Counted from the stretch's first letter, positions 25,959 to 35,273 are shown. The stretch: DNA of 64,000 bases from Prevotella sp. (GCA_023665755.1 JAMPDF010000001.1:62001-126000); one strand, 5' to 3'. The notes: a model not told the origin generated them from the letters alone. Numbers and translations are program-made.

Positions 25959-26562
25959 TCTAATTATAGGAATTACAATTCTATGCATTATAGGATTGAA
26001 CATATGCTATGGTATGACTGCATATGGTTATGATTTCTTATTTGTGATACAAATGATTGGTTTACATGTGTTAGTCGTATTTATCATTGATGCTATTTTG
26101 GCGACAATTATTCGACATATGCTGCCTGCAAAATGGTTCAACTTTCGGTTGAAACGATTTCATATTTCAAAGCATGAGCGCAAAATATATGAGAAATTAC
26201 AAATTAAGAAATGGAAAGATAAAATACCAGAGTTAGGGAAGTTTGCTCGTTTTAGAAAAAATAAAGTAGAGGATCCAACTAACAATGCTTATGTCGAAAG
26301 ATTTATTCTTGAATGTTGCTATGGGGAAGTTGTGCATTTTTCTTCTATGATATTAGGATTTTTAATTCTATTGATGTATCCAAGATATGGTTTGATGTTT
26401 GCAATTCCTGTAGCGATAGCCAATGCAATCATTCATAGCTTATCATTGATGATATTAAGATATAATAGGCCTAAATTAGAGGTCCTATTTGAAAGAAATA
26501 AGCGTCGCACAAAACGTGAAAATAAGGCGCAAGATGAGGAAAGCCAGTTAGGACATCTATAA
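25945..26562 (+). CDS. Membrane protein resembling CrtO-type glycosyl-carotenoid acyltransferases
   Basis: A 205-aa protein with two N-terminal hydrophobic segments, a central polar block with F(N)FRLKRFHISKHERKIYEKLQ broken by LQIKKWKDKIPELGKF, and two C-terminal hydrophobic segments. The pattern ExxiYExLxIkkWKdklPe is what I recall for the CrtO family (acylation of the glucose on staphyloxanthin), many members of which have no carotenoid context. No carotenoid genes occur here, so the substrate may be a glycosylated lipid produced with the GT8 and PlsC-like enzymes. The start overlaps the preceding gene and is supported by the hydrophobic start MIIYSLIIG. Confidence 0.55.
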   Translation: MIIYSLIIGITILCIIGLNICYGMTAYGYDFLFVIQMIGLHVLVVFIIDAILATIIRHMLPAKWFNFRLKRFHISKHERKIYEKLQIKKWKDKIPELGKFARFRKNKVEDPTNNAYVERFILECCYGEVVHFSSMILGFLILLMYPRYGLMFAIPVAIANAIIHSLSLMILRYNRPKLEVLFERNKRRTKRENKAQDEESQLGHL

Positions 26563-26565
26563 AAT

Positions 26566-26598
26566 AAAAAGCAATTGAGAAAACGATTGCTTTTTTTT
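26566..26598 (+). terminator. Terminator of the glycolipid operon
   Basis: A 10-bp stem (26566-26575 with 26586-26595), 10-nt loop, eight T residues from 26591. Confidence 0.8.
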
Positions 26599-26672
26599 GC
26601 TATCTTGAAAGAGGCATAGAGATGGGGAATTTATCATTCATGGTTATGCTTTCAAAAAAATGTCTTTTTTAG

Positions 26673-26701
26673 TTGCATTATTTTCAACTTTAGGGTATAA
26701 T
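26673..26701 (+). promoter_or_regulatory. Promoter of rplU-prp-rpmA
   Basis: TTGCAT (26673-26678), 17 bp, TATAAT (26696-26701). Confidence 0.75.
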
Positions 26702-26707
26702 ATATTC

Positions 26708-26797
26708 GCTACATCGTGGCAACCGCACAAAAAGGGTTTTAAGTATTTTCAAATCACCCTAATGGCGTGTCTTAAAATAATATGAGGAGGTGCAAAA
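26708..26797 (+). promoter_or_regulatory. Ribosomal protein L21 leader (autoregulatory mRNA element)
   Basis: The ~90-nt untranslated leader of rplU contains the blocks GTGGCAACCGCA and AGGGT...ACCCTAATGGCGTGTCT, where AGGGT (26733-26737) can pair with ACCCT. From memory these resemble the Firmicutes L21 leader, a structured RNA through which excess L21 is thought to repress its own operon. I did not compute a fold. Confidence 0.65.
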
Positions 26798-27097
26798 ATG
26801 TACGCAATTTTTGTTACAGGCGGTAAACAATATCGCGCAGCAGAAGGCGATACTATCTATGTTGAAAAACTAGAAGGTGAAGCAGGTCAAGAAGTTGTTT
26901 TTGATCAAGTATTGCTTGCTGGAGACAAAGTAGGAACACCACTTGTTGAAGGTGCTAAAGTAACTGGCACAATCGAAAAACAAGGTCGTGGCAAAAAAAT
27001 TATTGTTTTCAAGTATAAAGCAAAGAAAAATTATCACAAAAAACAAGGCCATCGTCAAGCTTACACAAAAGTAGTAATCAATACTATTGTTGCATAG
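26798..27097 (+). CDS. rplU: 50S ribosomal protein L21
   Basis: A 99-aa L21 protein of the large ribosomal subunit. It is recognisable from MYAIFVTGGKQYRAAEGD at the N-terminus and GRGKKIIVFKYKAKKNYHKKQGHRQ near the C-terminus, the basic 23S rRNA-binding part. The SD is GGAGGTG. It is first in rplU-prp-rpmA, the order conserved in Firmicutes, and is preceded by the L21 leader. Confidence 0.97.
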   Translation: MYAIFVTGGKQYRAAEGDTIYVEKLEGEAGQEVVFDQVLLAGDKVGTPLVEGAKVTGTIEKQGRGKKIIVFKYKAKKNYHKKQGHRQAYTKVVINTIVA

Positions 27098-27100
27098 AAT

Positions 27101-27442
27101 ATGACAAAAGTAATTCTTTTCAAAAAAGATGCACATTTTATTGGTCTTGAAGTGAAAGGGCACTCAGGGTATGCAGATAAAGGTAGCGATATCGTGTGTG
27201 CAGGCATTTCAACCGCTGTATGTATGAGTGTAAATTTATTAGATAAATTTATTCATGGTTGTTTTGGATTAATTCAAGATGAAGCGGTTGGGTATATTTG
27301 TTTGAAGAATTTTGATTATTCTTCATTAACTGATATTCAAGTAGAAATAGTTACGCAAATTTTTAATAATTTGTTAGAAACACTACAGGATATTGAAGCA
27401 AATTATCAAAATCATTTGAAAGTCAAAATTGAAAATAAATAA
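27101..27442 (+). CDS. prp: Ribosomal-processing cysteine protease Prp
   Basis: A 113-aa YsxB/Prp family protein that removes the N-terminal extension of ribosomal protein L27. The catalytic His and Cys are in KGHSGYADKGSDIVCAGIS (His 21, Cys 33), at the positions known from the Staphylococcus enzyme (one residue shift). It lies between rplU and rpmA. The L27 here has the matching extension, so enzyme and substrate are encoded together. The start is 3 nt after the rplU stop with no strong SD, so its translation is probably coupled. Confidence 0.92.
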   Translation: MTKVILFKKDAHFIGLEVKGHSGYADKGSDIVCAGISTAVCMSVNLLDKFIHGCFGLIQDEAVGYICLKNFDYSSLTDIQVEIVTQIFNNLLETLQDIEANYQNHLKVKIENK

Positions 27443-27456
27443 TAGGAGGTGACATC

Positions 27457-27738
27457 ATGATAAGACTCAATTTGCAATTCTTTGCATCTAAAAAAGGTGT
27501 TAGTTCTACTAAAAATGGACGTGACTCAGAATCAAAACGTTTAGGTGCGAAATTATCTGATGGTCAATTTGCCACTGCAGGTTCTATTATCTATCGTCAA
27601 AGAGGAACTAAGGTTCATCCTGGAAACAATGTTGGTATTGGAAAAGATGATACTTTATTCTGTATGATTGATGGAATTGTTAAATATGAACGCAAAGGTA
27701 AGGATAAAAAACAAGTATCTGTATACCATGTGGCATAG
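27457..27738 (+). CDS. rpmA: 50S ribosomal protein L27 precursor with Prp-cleaved extension
   Basis: A 93-aa L27, whose N-terminus reaches the peptidyl-transferase centre. It begins with MIRLNLQFFA, then SKKGVSSTKNGRDS. The first nine residues form the Firmicutes-type extension ending in QFF that Prp removes; cleavage is expected between FF and ASKKG. SD AGGAGGTG. Unprocessed L27 would block the ribosome, so prp should be essential here. Confidence 0.96.
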   Translation: MIRLNLQFFASKKGVSSTKNGRDSESKRLGAKLSDGQFATAGSIIYRQRGTKVHPGNNVGIGKDDTLFCMIDGIVKYERKGKDKKQVSVYHVA

Positions 27739-27780
27739 TTGACTTTGTAGTTAACTTTGTAAGTTTTACTGCAATGTGAG

Positions 27781-27809
27781 GCACTTGTTTGAAGACAAGT
27801 GCTTTTATT
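27781..27809 (+). terminator. Terminator-like hairpin between rpmA and obg
   Basis: An 8-bp GC-containing stem (27781-27788 with 27795-27802), 6-nt loop, then TTTTATTTT. It should end or attenuate the ribosomal transcript before obg; no clear new promoter is seen in the 20 nt that follow. Confidence 0.65.
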
Positions 27810-27829
27810 TTGAAAATGGAGGTACTCAT

Positions 27830-29107
27830 GTGTTTGTAGATAGCGTAAAAATATATGTAAAAGCTGGAGATGGAGGAAACGGTGCTGTTGCTTTTTTACA
27901 TGAAAAATATATGGCTATGGGTGGACCTGCTGGTGGAAATGGTGGGAAAGGCGGTAGTGTTATTTTTGTAGGTGAAGAAGGGCTTACAACTTTGCTTGAT
28001 TTTCGCTTTACCAAAAAGATTAAAGCTGAACGTGGTCAAGATGGTATGAACAAGAATATGTTTGGGAAAGCTGGTACAAACACATACGTGAAAGTTCCAA
28101 TTGGGACGACTATCATTGATAGTGATACACACATAGTGATTGGTGATATTACCAAACATGGTCAAGAGGTTGTTGTTGCTGCAGGAGGAAAAGGTGGAAA
28201 AGGCAATGCCGCATTTGCCAATTCTCGCAATCCTGCTCCTGAAATTAGTGAAAAAGGGCAACCTGGTGTTGAAAGAAACTTACAATTGGAATTGAAGGTT
28301 TTAGCTGATGTTGGGTTAGTCGGTTTTCCTAGTGTAGGGAAAAGCACTCTTATTTCTGTAGTTTCAAAAGCCAAACCTAAAATAGCCGCATATCATTTTA
28401 CTACTTTGCATCCTCATTTAGGGGTTGTTGGTGTTGGCGATGGTAGAAGTTTTATTATGGCTGACTTACCAGGACTAATTGAGGGAGCCTCAAGTGGAGC
28501 TGGATTAGGAATTCAGTTTTTGAAACATATTGAAAGAACACGGGTTATTGTGCATATGATTGATATGTCTAGAACTGACGGAAGAATACCTGCTGAGGAT
28601 TACCGAAATATTCGCAATGAATTAGGCGCATTTAACTCAGATTTACTAAAACGTCCTGAAATTGTTGTAGCGAATAAAATGGATGTTTCGGGAGCAAGTG
28701 AAAATCTAGAAATATTTAAAAAAGAGACAGGTTTAACCGATGTGATTGCGATTTCTGCTTTTACAAAAGAAAACGTTCAGCAGTTGCTTTATCGAATTGC
28801 TGATGCATTAGATGAGGCGAAAAAGACTATTTCATTAGAAGAAATGACGGAAGAAATTGTTGAGTATAATTTTGTGCCCAAAGGACCTGAATTTACCATT
28901 TATCAGGATCAAGAAGGTGTTTTCCATATTGAAGGGCCTGCTATTCGTCGATTATTTGATCGGACAAATTTCGATAATGAAGCTAATGTTCGATTATTTG
29001 CCAAGAAATTACGAGACTTGGGTGTAGATAACGAGTTAAGACGTCTAGGCGTTGAAGACGGAGATACTGTCTGCATCTTTGATTATGTCTTTGAATTTAT
29101 AAATTAG
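27830..29107 (+). CDS. obg: GTPase Obg
   Basis: A 425-aa Obg/CgtA GTPase involved in 50S assembly and, in Bacillus, in stress and sporulation signalling. It has the Gly-rich Obg fold (KAGDGGNG, GGPAGGNGGKGG, 1-158), the G domain with GFPSVGKST (~165), DLPGLIEGA and NKMD, and the OCT domain after ~345. The start is GTG 27830, 7 nt after GGAGG, giving the family N-terminus MFVDSVKIYVKAGDGGNG; the longer upstream reading passes through the terminator hairpin and is not used. It follows rplU-prp-rpmA, as commonly seen. Confidence 0.95.
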   Translation: MFVDSVKIYVKAGDGGNGAVAFLHEKYMAMGGPAGGNGGKGGSVIFVGEEGLTTLLDFRFTKKIKAERGQDGMNKNMFGKAGTNTYVKVPIGTTIIDSDTHIVIGDITKHGQEVVVAAGGKGGKGNAAFANSRNPAPEISEKGQPGVERNLQLELKVLADVGLVGFPSVGKSTLISVVSKAKPKIAAYHFTTLHPHLGVVGVGDGRSFIMADLPGLIEGASSGAGLGIQFLKHIERTRVIVHMIDMSRTDGRIPAEDYRNIRNELGAFNSDLLKRPEIVVANKMDVSGASENLEIFKKETGLTDVIAISAFTKENVQQLLYRIADALDEAKKTISLEEMTEEIVEYNFVPKGPEFTIYQDQEGVFHIEGPAIRRLFDRTNFDNEANVRLFAKKLRDLGVDNELRRLGVEDGDTVCIFDYVFEFIN

Positions 29108-29149
29108 TTGATTTTTGAAAAAGCATATACTTAAGGAGGTAAAAAAGAT

Positions 29150-29734
29150 ATGACTAGACATGAAAAAATCAAACAATTGACCCTAATGGGGGTTTTAGCC
29201 GCATGCATTATTGTGCTTGCATTTATTCCAATACGTACGGTTGCTTTTGAAATTACGCTTACCGTTATTCCAATCGGAGTGGGAGCGATAATTGGTGGAA
29301 AGAAACAAGGATTTTTGTTGGGATTTGTCTTTGGAATGGTGAGTTTTTTCCAGTGCTTTGGATATAGTCCATTTGGAACATTGCTTTTTTCTATCAATCC
29401 ATGGATGACTTTTCTTGTATGTGTTCCAACCAGAATTTTAGCAGGCGGTCTACCCGCACTATTCCATGATGCATTAGTTCATAAAATGAATCATCATCTC
29501 TGTGATGCAATAACTTGCATATTGGTGCCACTACTGAATACTGTATTTTTTGTAGCATTATTTATGATTGGATTTTATCGTTTGCCAGAAGTGCAAAGTG
29601 CAGTTGGTTTAGAAGGTATAAGTCCTATTCCGTTTATGTCTGCTATGTTTTTGGTAAATGGATTAGTAGAACTTGGTGTATGTGCAGTGATTACATTTCC
29701 AATTGTTAAGGCATTGCATGTTGCATTAAAATAA
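29150..29734 (+). CDS. ECF transporter S component (substrate unknown)
   Basis: A 194-aa membrane protein with about six hydrophobic helices and the S-component pattern: a Lys-rich cytoplasmic start (MTRHEKIKQLTLMGVLAA), then FEITLTVIPIGVGAIIGGKKQGFLLGFVFG broken across the second and third helices. Such proteins bind a vitamin or other micronutrient and work with the shared ECF module (EcfT, EcfA1, EcfA2), which is not in this window. The sequence does not identify the ligand; pantothenate or another B vitamin are guesses. SD AAGGAGG. No riboswitch fits in the 42-nt gap after obg. Confidence 0.8.
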   Translation: MTRHEKIKQLTLMGVLAACIIVLAFIPIRTVAFEITLTVIPIGVGAIIGGKKQGFLLGFVFGMVSFFQCFGYSPFGTLLFSINPWMTFLVCVPTRILAGGLPALFHDALVHKMNHHLCDAITCILVPLLNTVFFVALFMIGFYRLPEVQSAVGLEGISPIPFMSAMFLVNGLVELGVCAVITFPIVKALHVALK

Positions 29735-29747
29735 TAAGTTGAATTAG

Positions 29748-29779
29748 CAATATTGACTTTTTGGTCAATATTGTTTTTT
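29748..29779 (+). terminator. Terminator of the ECF S-component gene
   Basis: A perfect 10-bp stem (29748-29757 with 29764-29773), 6-nt loop, T run. Confidence 0.85.
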
Positions 29780-29802
29780 ATATCTTGTTTCTGTTAAAAA
29801 AT

Positions 29803-29831
29803 ATGACAAAAAAAACAAAATATGGTATAAT
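29803..29831 (+). promoter_or_regulatory. Extended -10 promoter of mutS-mutL-miaA
   Basis: ATGACA (29803-29808, 5 of 6), 17 bp, TATAAT (29826-29831) preceded by TGG. Confidence 0.75.
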
Positions 29832-29871
29832 AAAGTAAAAAAGAATCTAGAATGGGGAAAAGGTGAACTTG

Positions 29872-32463
29872 ATGTACGAAAAAATAGATAAAAATTTATA
29901 TACACCGATGATGCGACAATATTTAGAAATCAAAGAAAATTATCCAGATACACTCGTTTTTTTCCGGTTGGGTGATTTTTATGAAATGTTTTTCAATGAT
30001 GCGATTGTGGCTAGCCGAGAATTAGAGATAGTATTAACCGGTCGAGATGCAGGTGTCAACAATGAGCGTGTGCCTATGTGTGGGGTTCCTCATCACGCAG
30101 TAGATAGCTATATTGAGCGTCTCTCTAATAAAGGTTATAAGGTAGCCATTGTCGAACAACTAGAAGAGCCAGGTGGGAAAAAAATTGTTCACCGAGATGT
30201 TGTAAAAATTGTAACTCCAGGTACTAATATTGATGAAAAATATTTAAGTGATAAAAGTAATAACTATATTGCAGGAATTGAAAAGATTGCATCCGGATAT
30301 GCATTTAGTTACATTGATTTATCAACTGGTGAGGCCAAAGTAACCACTTTTCCTAATCACTTAGACTTGATTTACAGTGAATTGGTGAAACTTGGAATCA
30401 AAGAAGTGGTTGTAAACAAACATTTTGATTCAACTGTCTGTGAGCATTTATTTAAAATTTATGGCATATTGGTTTCTATTTCAGATGAAATTGAAATTGA
30501 AAGTTACTTGGAGCATTTGTATGCTGATTTGGATGTATCCTTACATACAGGAACGAAGCGACTTTTGTCATATATTATGAAAACACAAAAAAGGGTATTG
30601 GTTCATTTACAGTCTTTTGCTTATTATGATAGCAAGGACTATATGCGTTTAGATAGTAGTGCCACGCGCAATCTTGAATTGGTTGAATCGCTCAAAGGGA
30701 ATCGGTTTAAAAATAATCTATTGAGTATTTTGGATAAATGTTCTACCGCAATGGGGTCTAGATTTCTTAAAAAAAGCATTCTATTTCCCCTTGTTGATGT
30801 AAAAAAAATCAATGAGCGTTTGGATTTTATTGAAGAAACTATGAAGCAATCGCTTCTTACCGAAGAGGTCAAAAATGACCTTATTGAAATTTATGATTTA
30901 GAACGGATTGTTGGTCGAATTAGTTATGGCAACTTGAATCCAAAAGATTTGATTCAGCTAAAAAAATCAATAGGAGTGCTACCTCATATTAAAGAAACGT
31001 TACTACAAATGAAGGGAAAAGTAGCATCAGAAAAGGCCAAACTGATAACTACGTATGATGCATTATTCATCTTACTTGATCAAGCGATTGATGAATCGGC
31101 AGGATATAGTTTAAAAGATGGAGGAGTGATTCGTCCTGGTTTTCATCAAGAACTAGATGAGATTAAGAATATCAATGTGACCAATAAGGATTTTTTAGTG
31201 AATCTTGAAAAACGAGAACGTGACAAAACTGGCATCAAGAATTTAAAAGTTAGTTACAATAAGGTATTTGGTTATTATATTGAAGTTACAAAATCTTACT
31301 TGGGTTTAGTAAAACCTGAATATGGATATATTCGCAAGCAAACGACTAGCAATGCTGAACGATATATTACTGAAGAGTTAAAAGAGCGTGAAGCTTTGAT
31401 TCTACGAAGTGAAGAACGAAGTCTAGAATTAGAACAAGAAATTTTTTCAGATATTCGCAATCAGTGTAAGATATATGGAGCAAGTTTGCAAGAGACCGCA
31501 AAATTGATTTCAGAAATAGATATGCTTATCGCGTTAGGTCTTGTTGCCAGAACGCAACATTATACGAGGCCCCAATTTTCTAGATATGATGAATTTGAGA
31601 TTGAAGATGGAAGACACCCTGTAATAGAAGCGGTGTCGCAAAAGCCATTTATTCCCAATCATTTACACCTTTACAATAATGATAGAATTTTATTGATTAC
31701 AGGTCCCAATATGAGTGGTAAATCGACATATATGCGTCAAAATGCTATCATTGCAATTATGGCTCAAATGGGGTCCTTTGTTCCCGCAACATCCGCTAAA
31801 TTACCGATTTTCGATCAAATTTTCACGAGAATTGGGTCTAGTGATGATATTTCGAGTGGTGAGTCTACTTTTATGACGGAAATGCTTGAGGTCAATTATG
31901 CGATTACAAATGCTACAGAACGCAGTTTAATTATATTGGATGAAGTAGGTCGTGGTACCGCAACATTTGATGGTATGGCGTTAGCCCAGGCTATTATTGA
32001 GCACTTGCATTTTGTTACTGGAGCAAAGACATTATTTTCTACCCACTATCATGAACTGACTAGTTTAGAATCGAGTTTGCCTTTTTTGCGAAATGTGCAT
32101 GTCGAGGCCAAGACTACGGGTGTTGGTGGAGAAGGTGAACTAGTATTTTTACACAAAGTCTTAGATGGCCCCTCTGATCAAAGTTATGGTATTCATGTAG
32201 CCAGTCTTGCAAAAATGCCTAGCTCGATTACACTTCGTGCGCGAGATATTTTACAAAAATTAGAAACTAAATCGTCTTATGATGAAGAGAGGTTATCCAT
32301 TCATCAATATGTTGAACCCATTGTTCAAATGATTGAAAAAGAAAATCCCCAGCTACTTGAGCTAAAACAAAAGATTGAACAGTTGGATTTGGATCAGATG
32401 AAGCCAGTTGAGGCATTAATAGCCTTATCAGAATTGAAAGCGATGGTGAAAAAAGATGAGTAG
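29872..32463 (+). CDS. mutS: DNA mismatch repair protein MutS
   Basis: An 863-aa MutS that binds mismatches and starts repair. The mismatch-binding domain has FFRLGDFYEMF (Phe-x-Glu-type motif, ~25-36), the lever and clamp follow, and the ATPase has GPNMSGKST (~612), DEVGRGTATFDG and STHYHEL. ATG 29872 fits AAGGTG 6 nt upstream better than GTG 29863. It overlaps mutL by 8 nt. Confidence 0.97.
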   Translation: MYEKIDKNLYTPMMRQYLEIKENYPDTLVFFRLGDFYEMFFNDAIVASRELEIVLTGRDAGVNNERVPMCGVPHHAVDSYIERLSNKGYKVAIVEQLEEPGGKKIVHRDVVKIVTPGTNIDEKYLSDKSNNYIAGIEKIASGYAFSYIDLSTGEAKVTTFPNHLDLIYSELVKLGIKEVVVNKHFDSTVCEHLFKIYGILVSISDEIEIESYLEHLYADLDVSLHTGTKRLLSYIMKTQKRVLVHLQSFAYYDSKDYMRLDSSATRNLELVESLKGNRFKNNLLSILDKCSTAMGSRFLKKSILFPLVDVKKINERLDFIEETMKQSLLTEEVKNDLIEIYDLERIVGRISYGNLNPKDLIQLKKSIGVLPHIKETLLQMKGKVASEKAKLITTYDALFILLDQAIDESAGYSLKDGGVIRPGFHQELDEIKNINVTNKDFLVNLEKRERDKTGIKNLKVSYNKVFGYYIEVTKSYLGLVKPEYGYIRKQTTSNAERYITEELKEREALILRSEERSLELEQEIFSDIRNQCKIYGASLQETAKLISEIDMLIALGLVARTQHYTRPQFSRYDEFEIEDGRHPVIEAVSQKPFIPNHLHLYNNDRILLITGPNMSGKSTYMRQNAIIAIMAQMGSFVPATSAKLPIFDQIFTRIGSSDDISSGESTFMTEMLEVNYAITNATERSLIILDEVGRGTATFDGMALAQAIIEHLHFVTGAKTLFSTHYHELTSLESSLPFLRNVHVEAKTTGVGGEGELVFLHKVLDGPSDQSYGIHVASLAKMPSSITLRARDILQKLETKSSYDEERLSIHQYVEPIVQMIEKENPQLLELKQKIEQLDLDQMKPVEALIALSELKAMVKKDE

Positions 32464-34366
32464 ACCAGTTATTGAACAATTACCTGTTGAATTAGCGAAT
32501 TTAATTGCTGCAGGAGAAGTGGTTGAACGTCCTGCGAGTGTAGTAAAAGAGTTGATGGAAAATGCGATAGATGCTAACGCAACTGTGATTCGGATTGACT
32601 TGATTGATGCAGGATTAAAAAAAATAACCGTAATAGATAATGGTATAGGCATGACAAAAGATGAGATGGAATTGGCTGTTTTACCTCATGCCACAAGTAA
32701 AATTAAATCGGCAAGGGATTTGTTTTGCATTTCAACTTTAGGATTTCGAGGTGAAGCATTGCCTTCGATTAGTAGTATTTCAAAAATGAGTCTTACATCT
32801 TCAATAGATGGCTATCAAGGTTATCAACTTGACTATGAAGCAGGTCAAAAAAAAGGTGAAAAGATTGTTTCGTTTCCTAGGGGAACGAAAATAGAGGTAA
32901 TAGATTTATTTTTCAATACGCCAGCACGACTAAAGCATTTGAGTCAGCCATCAGTAGAGCTTTCGCATATTGTAAGTTATGTCAATCGTATTGCTCTTGC
33001 ACAACCCCATATTGCTTTCATTTTATCTAATAATGGTAAGGTATTATTCTCTACTTCGGGTGAAATGGATTATGCAATGATTTTAAGTGCTATTTATGGT
33101 CATGATGTGGCGAAACATATGGTCTTTTTTTCAGGTAGTGACGGATTATATCAAATTGAGGGATATGCTTCGACAAATTATGTTTACAGATCCAATAAAA
33201 ATGCAATGACATTTGTTATTAACCAACGCGTGATTAAGAATCAAGGCTTAAGTTTTGCGGTAACAGATGCCTACAAAACGCTATTACCAGTTGGAAAATA
33301 TCCAGTTATCTTTCTATTGATTCAAGCGGATACATCATTAGTTGATGTAAATGTGCATCCTACCAAGCAAGAAGTGCGATTTACTGATGAATTTAAATTG
33401 AAACAATTGATTAGTCAAACCATTCAAGATGCTTTAAATCGTATTGAAATGCCCTATCAACAAGCAGTTATACCCCATACTCCATCTAATTCTAAAGAAA
33501 TACATACAACTGAAACTTATGAGTGGGATGATTTTGAATCTAGTACGCCGTTGATGCAACATTTTGATAAGATAGAACCAATGGTAAACAACTTAAAAAA
33601 TGAAACTAAAGACTTCGGTGAAAAAACTTTGGCAAATCTAATTCAGCCAATGCCGAATCCCGAGGAAGACAATTTCTTTTATACACTAGATACTGATGAA
33701 AAAAAACAGGTTAGTTCATCTACTTTAAAAGAAGAGCAAGTGGAAGAAAATAGTTTTGATTTTGTCGAAGAGCGCCAAAATTTATTTTTTTCAGAAATGA
33801 TTTATCTAGGCCAGTATCATCAAACCTATTTATTATTAGAAAAAAATAATGATTTGTACCTACTTGATCAACATGCTGCTATGGAACGCTATATGTATGA
33901 AAAAATCATACATAGCTTAGAGACGGAGGACAGAACGATGTATCGACTACTTGTTCCTATAGAAATCAGTGTTCCTATATACGAATTAGACAGTTTGAAG
34001 GATAAAAAAGATATATTGATGGATATCGGTATTGACATTCGATTTGGAAAAACACAAACTATTGAAGTGCTACAAATTCCCACATGGATTCCTAAACAAT
34101 TAGAAACCATATTTCTAGAAGATATATTTCAATACGTATTGACCAATCAACAAGTAACTCGCGCCAATATGTTAGATAATTTGGCCAAACAACTGAGCTG
34201 CAAGCAATCTATCAAGGCAGGGATGGACATATCGGTTGAAGAAGTACAGACATTACTATCACATTTAGACCAATGCAAACAACCATTTACTTGTCCACAT
34301 GGTAGACCAACCATTGTTCAGTTTACACAATATGAAATCGAAAAAATGTTTAAGAGGATTATCTGA
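32456..34366 (+). CDS. mutL: DNA mismatch repair endonuclease MutL
   Basis: A 636-aa MutL with the GHKL ATPase (ELMENAIDANAT, DNGIGM, GFRGEAL, HATSKI) and the C-terminal endonuclease domain. The catalytic metal site DQHAAMERYMYE (~470) matches DQHAx2Ex4E, and CPHGRP near the C-terminus is the second metal motif. MutH-independent nicking is therefore expected, as in most non-enterobacterial systems. It overlaps mutS by 8 nt, and miaA follows 1 nt after the stop. Confidence 0.96.
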   Translation: MSRPVIEQLPVELANLIAAGEVVERPASVVKELMENAIDANATVIRIDLIDAGLKKITVIDNGIGMTKDEMELAVLPHATSKIKSARDLFCISTLGFRGEALPSISSISKMSLTSSIDGYQGYQLDYEAGQKKGEKIVSFPRGTKIEVIDLFFNTPARLKHLSQPSVELSHIVSYVNRIALAQPHIAFILSNNGKVLFSTSGEMDYAMILSAIYGHDVAKHMVFFSGSDGLYQIEGYASTNYVYRSNKNAMTFVINQRVIKNQGLSFAVTDAYKTLLPVGKYPVIFLLIQADTSLVDVNVHPTKQEVRFTDEFKLKQLISQTIQDALNRIEMPYQQAVIPHTPSNSKEIHTTETYEWDDFESSTPLMQHFDKIEPMVNNLKNETKDFGEKTLANLIQPMPNPEEDNFFYTLDTDEKKQVSSSTLKEEQVEENSFDFVEERQNLFFSEMIYLGQYHQTYLLLEKNNDLYLLDQHAAMERYMYEKIIHSLETEDRTMYRLLVPIEISVPIYELDSLKDKKDILMDIGIDIRFGKTQTIEVLQIPTWIPKQLETIFLEDIFQYVLTNQQVTRANMLDNLAKQLSCKQSIKAGMDISVEEVQTLLSHLDQCKQPFTCPHGRPTIVQFTQYEIEKMFKRII

Positions 34367-34367
34367 G

Positions 34368-35273
34368 ATGAGAAAAGTCGTTGTGATTACTGGACCTACC
34401 GCAGTAGGAAAAACCAAACTTGCCATTGCGATTGCACAGAGATTTCATACGGATATTATCAATGGGGATGCGTATCAAATTTATAAACATATGAATATTG
34501 GAACAGCCAAACCGAGTATGGTAGAGCGACAAGGTATTTTTCATCATATGATGGATATACTTTCTCCATACGAGGATTATTCAATTGCTGATTATCAGCG
34601 CGATGTGAGAAAATGCATTGACGAATTGATGGCAAAGGAAAAGTTACCATTGATAGTAGGAGGGAGTGGTCTGTATATAGATGCTGTTATCAAAGATTAT
34701 CGATTTGATGAAGAAAAAAGAAATGATAATCTAGAAGAAAGGTATCAACATCTTAGCGATGAAGCTCTTCATCATTATTTGTCTCAGTTGGATAAAGATG
34801 CAGCAAGCATGATTCATCCACATAACCGAAAACGCATTCTCCGCGCGATTGAACTTGCATCTTCGTCCGTTTCTAAAGACTCACGCGCTCATAGAGAGCA
34901 TTTTTACTATGAAACGTTAATTATATTTTTAAATGATGCAAGAGAAGCGTTATATCAGCGGATTAATCAACGAGTTTTAGATATGGTTGATGATGGTCTT
35001 ATTGAAGAAGTATCTTCCATTGGTGAAGAAAACTTTTCACGAACTTCAAAAGTGGCCATTGGCTACAAAGAATGTCTTTCCTATTTGAAAGGAGACATTT
35101 CTAAGACTGAAATGATTGAACAAATTCAAAAAAATTCAAGGCACTATGCCAAGCGACAATTCACCTGGTTTAGAAACAAAACCAGTGCAAGGATGGTTGA
35201 TATTGATATAACTAATTTTCAACAAACAGTTGATGAAGTTCAAAATTTGATTTTACAATTCCTAGAAGAATAG
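34368..35273 (+). CDS. miaA: tRNA dimethylallyltransferase MiaA
   Basis: A 301-aa enzyme that adds an isopentenyl group to A37 of tRNAs reading UNN codons. The N-terminal P-loop GPTAVGKTKLA is at ~9-19, then DAYQIYKHMNIGTAKP (DSxQxY-type block, here with Ala), the HHMMDIL block and the YAKRQFTWFR tRNA-binding end. The start follows the mutL stop by 1 nt and uses AAGAGGAT. The mutS-mutL-miaA order is common in Firmicutes. Confidence 0.95.
   Translation: MRKVVVITGPTAVGKTKLAIAIAQRFHTDIINGDAYQIYKHMNIGTAKPSMVERQGIFHHMMDILSPYEDYSIADYQRDVRKCIDELMAKEKLPLIVGGSGLYIDAVIKDYRFDEEKRNDNLEERYQHLSDEALHHYLSQLDKDAASMIHPHNRKRILRAIELASSSVSKDSRAHREHFYYETLIIFLNDAREALYQRINQRVLDMVDDGLIEEVSSIGEENFSRTSKVAIGYKECLSYLKGDISKTEMIEQIQKNSRHYAKRQFTWFRNKTSARMVDIDITNFQQTVDEVQNLILQFLEE

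Noticed and set aside
27776..27829. Longer N-terminus for Obg
   Set aside because: The upstream codons lie in a terminator hairpin and the family N-terminus starts at GTG 27830 right after a good SD.
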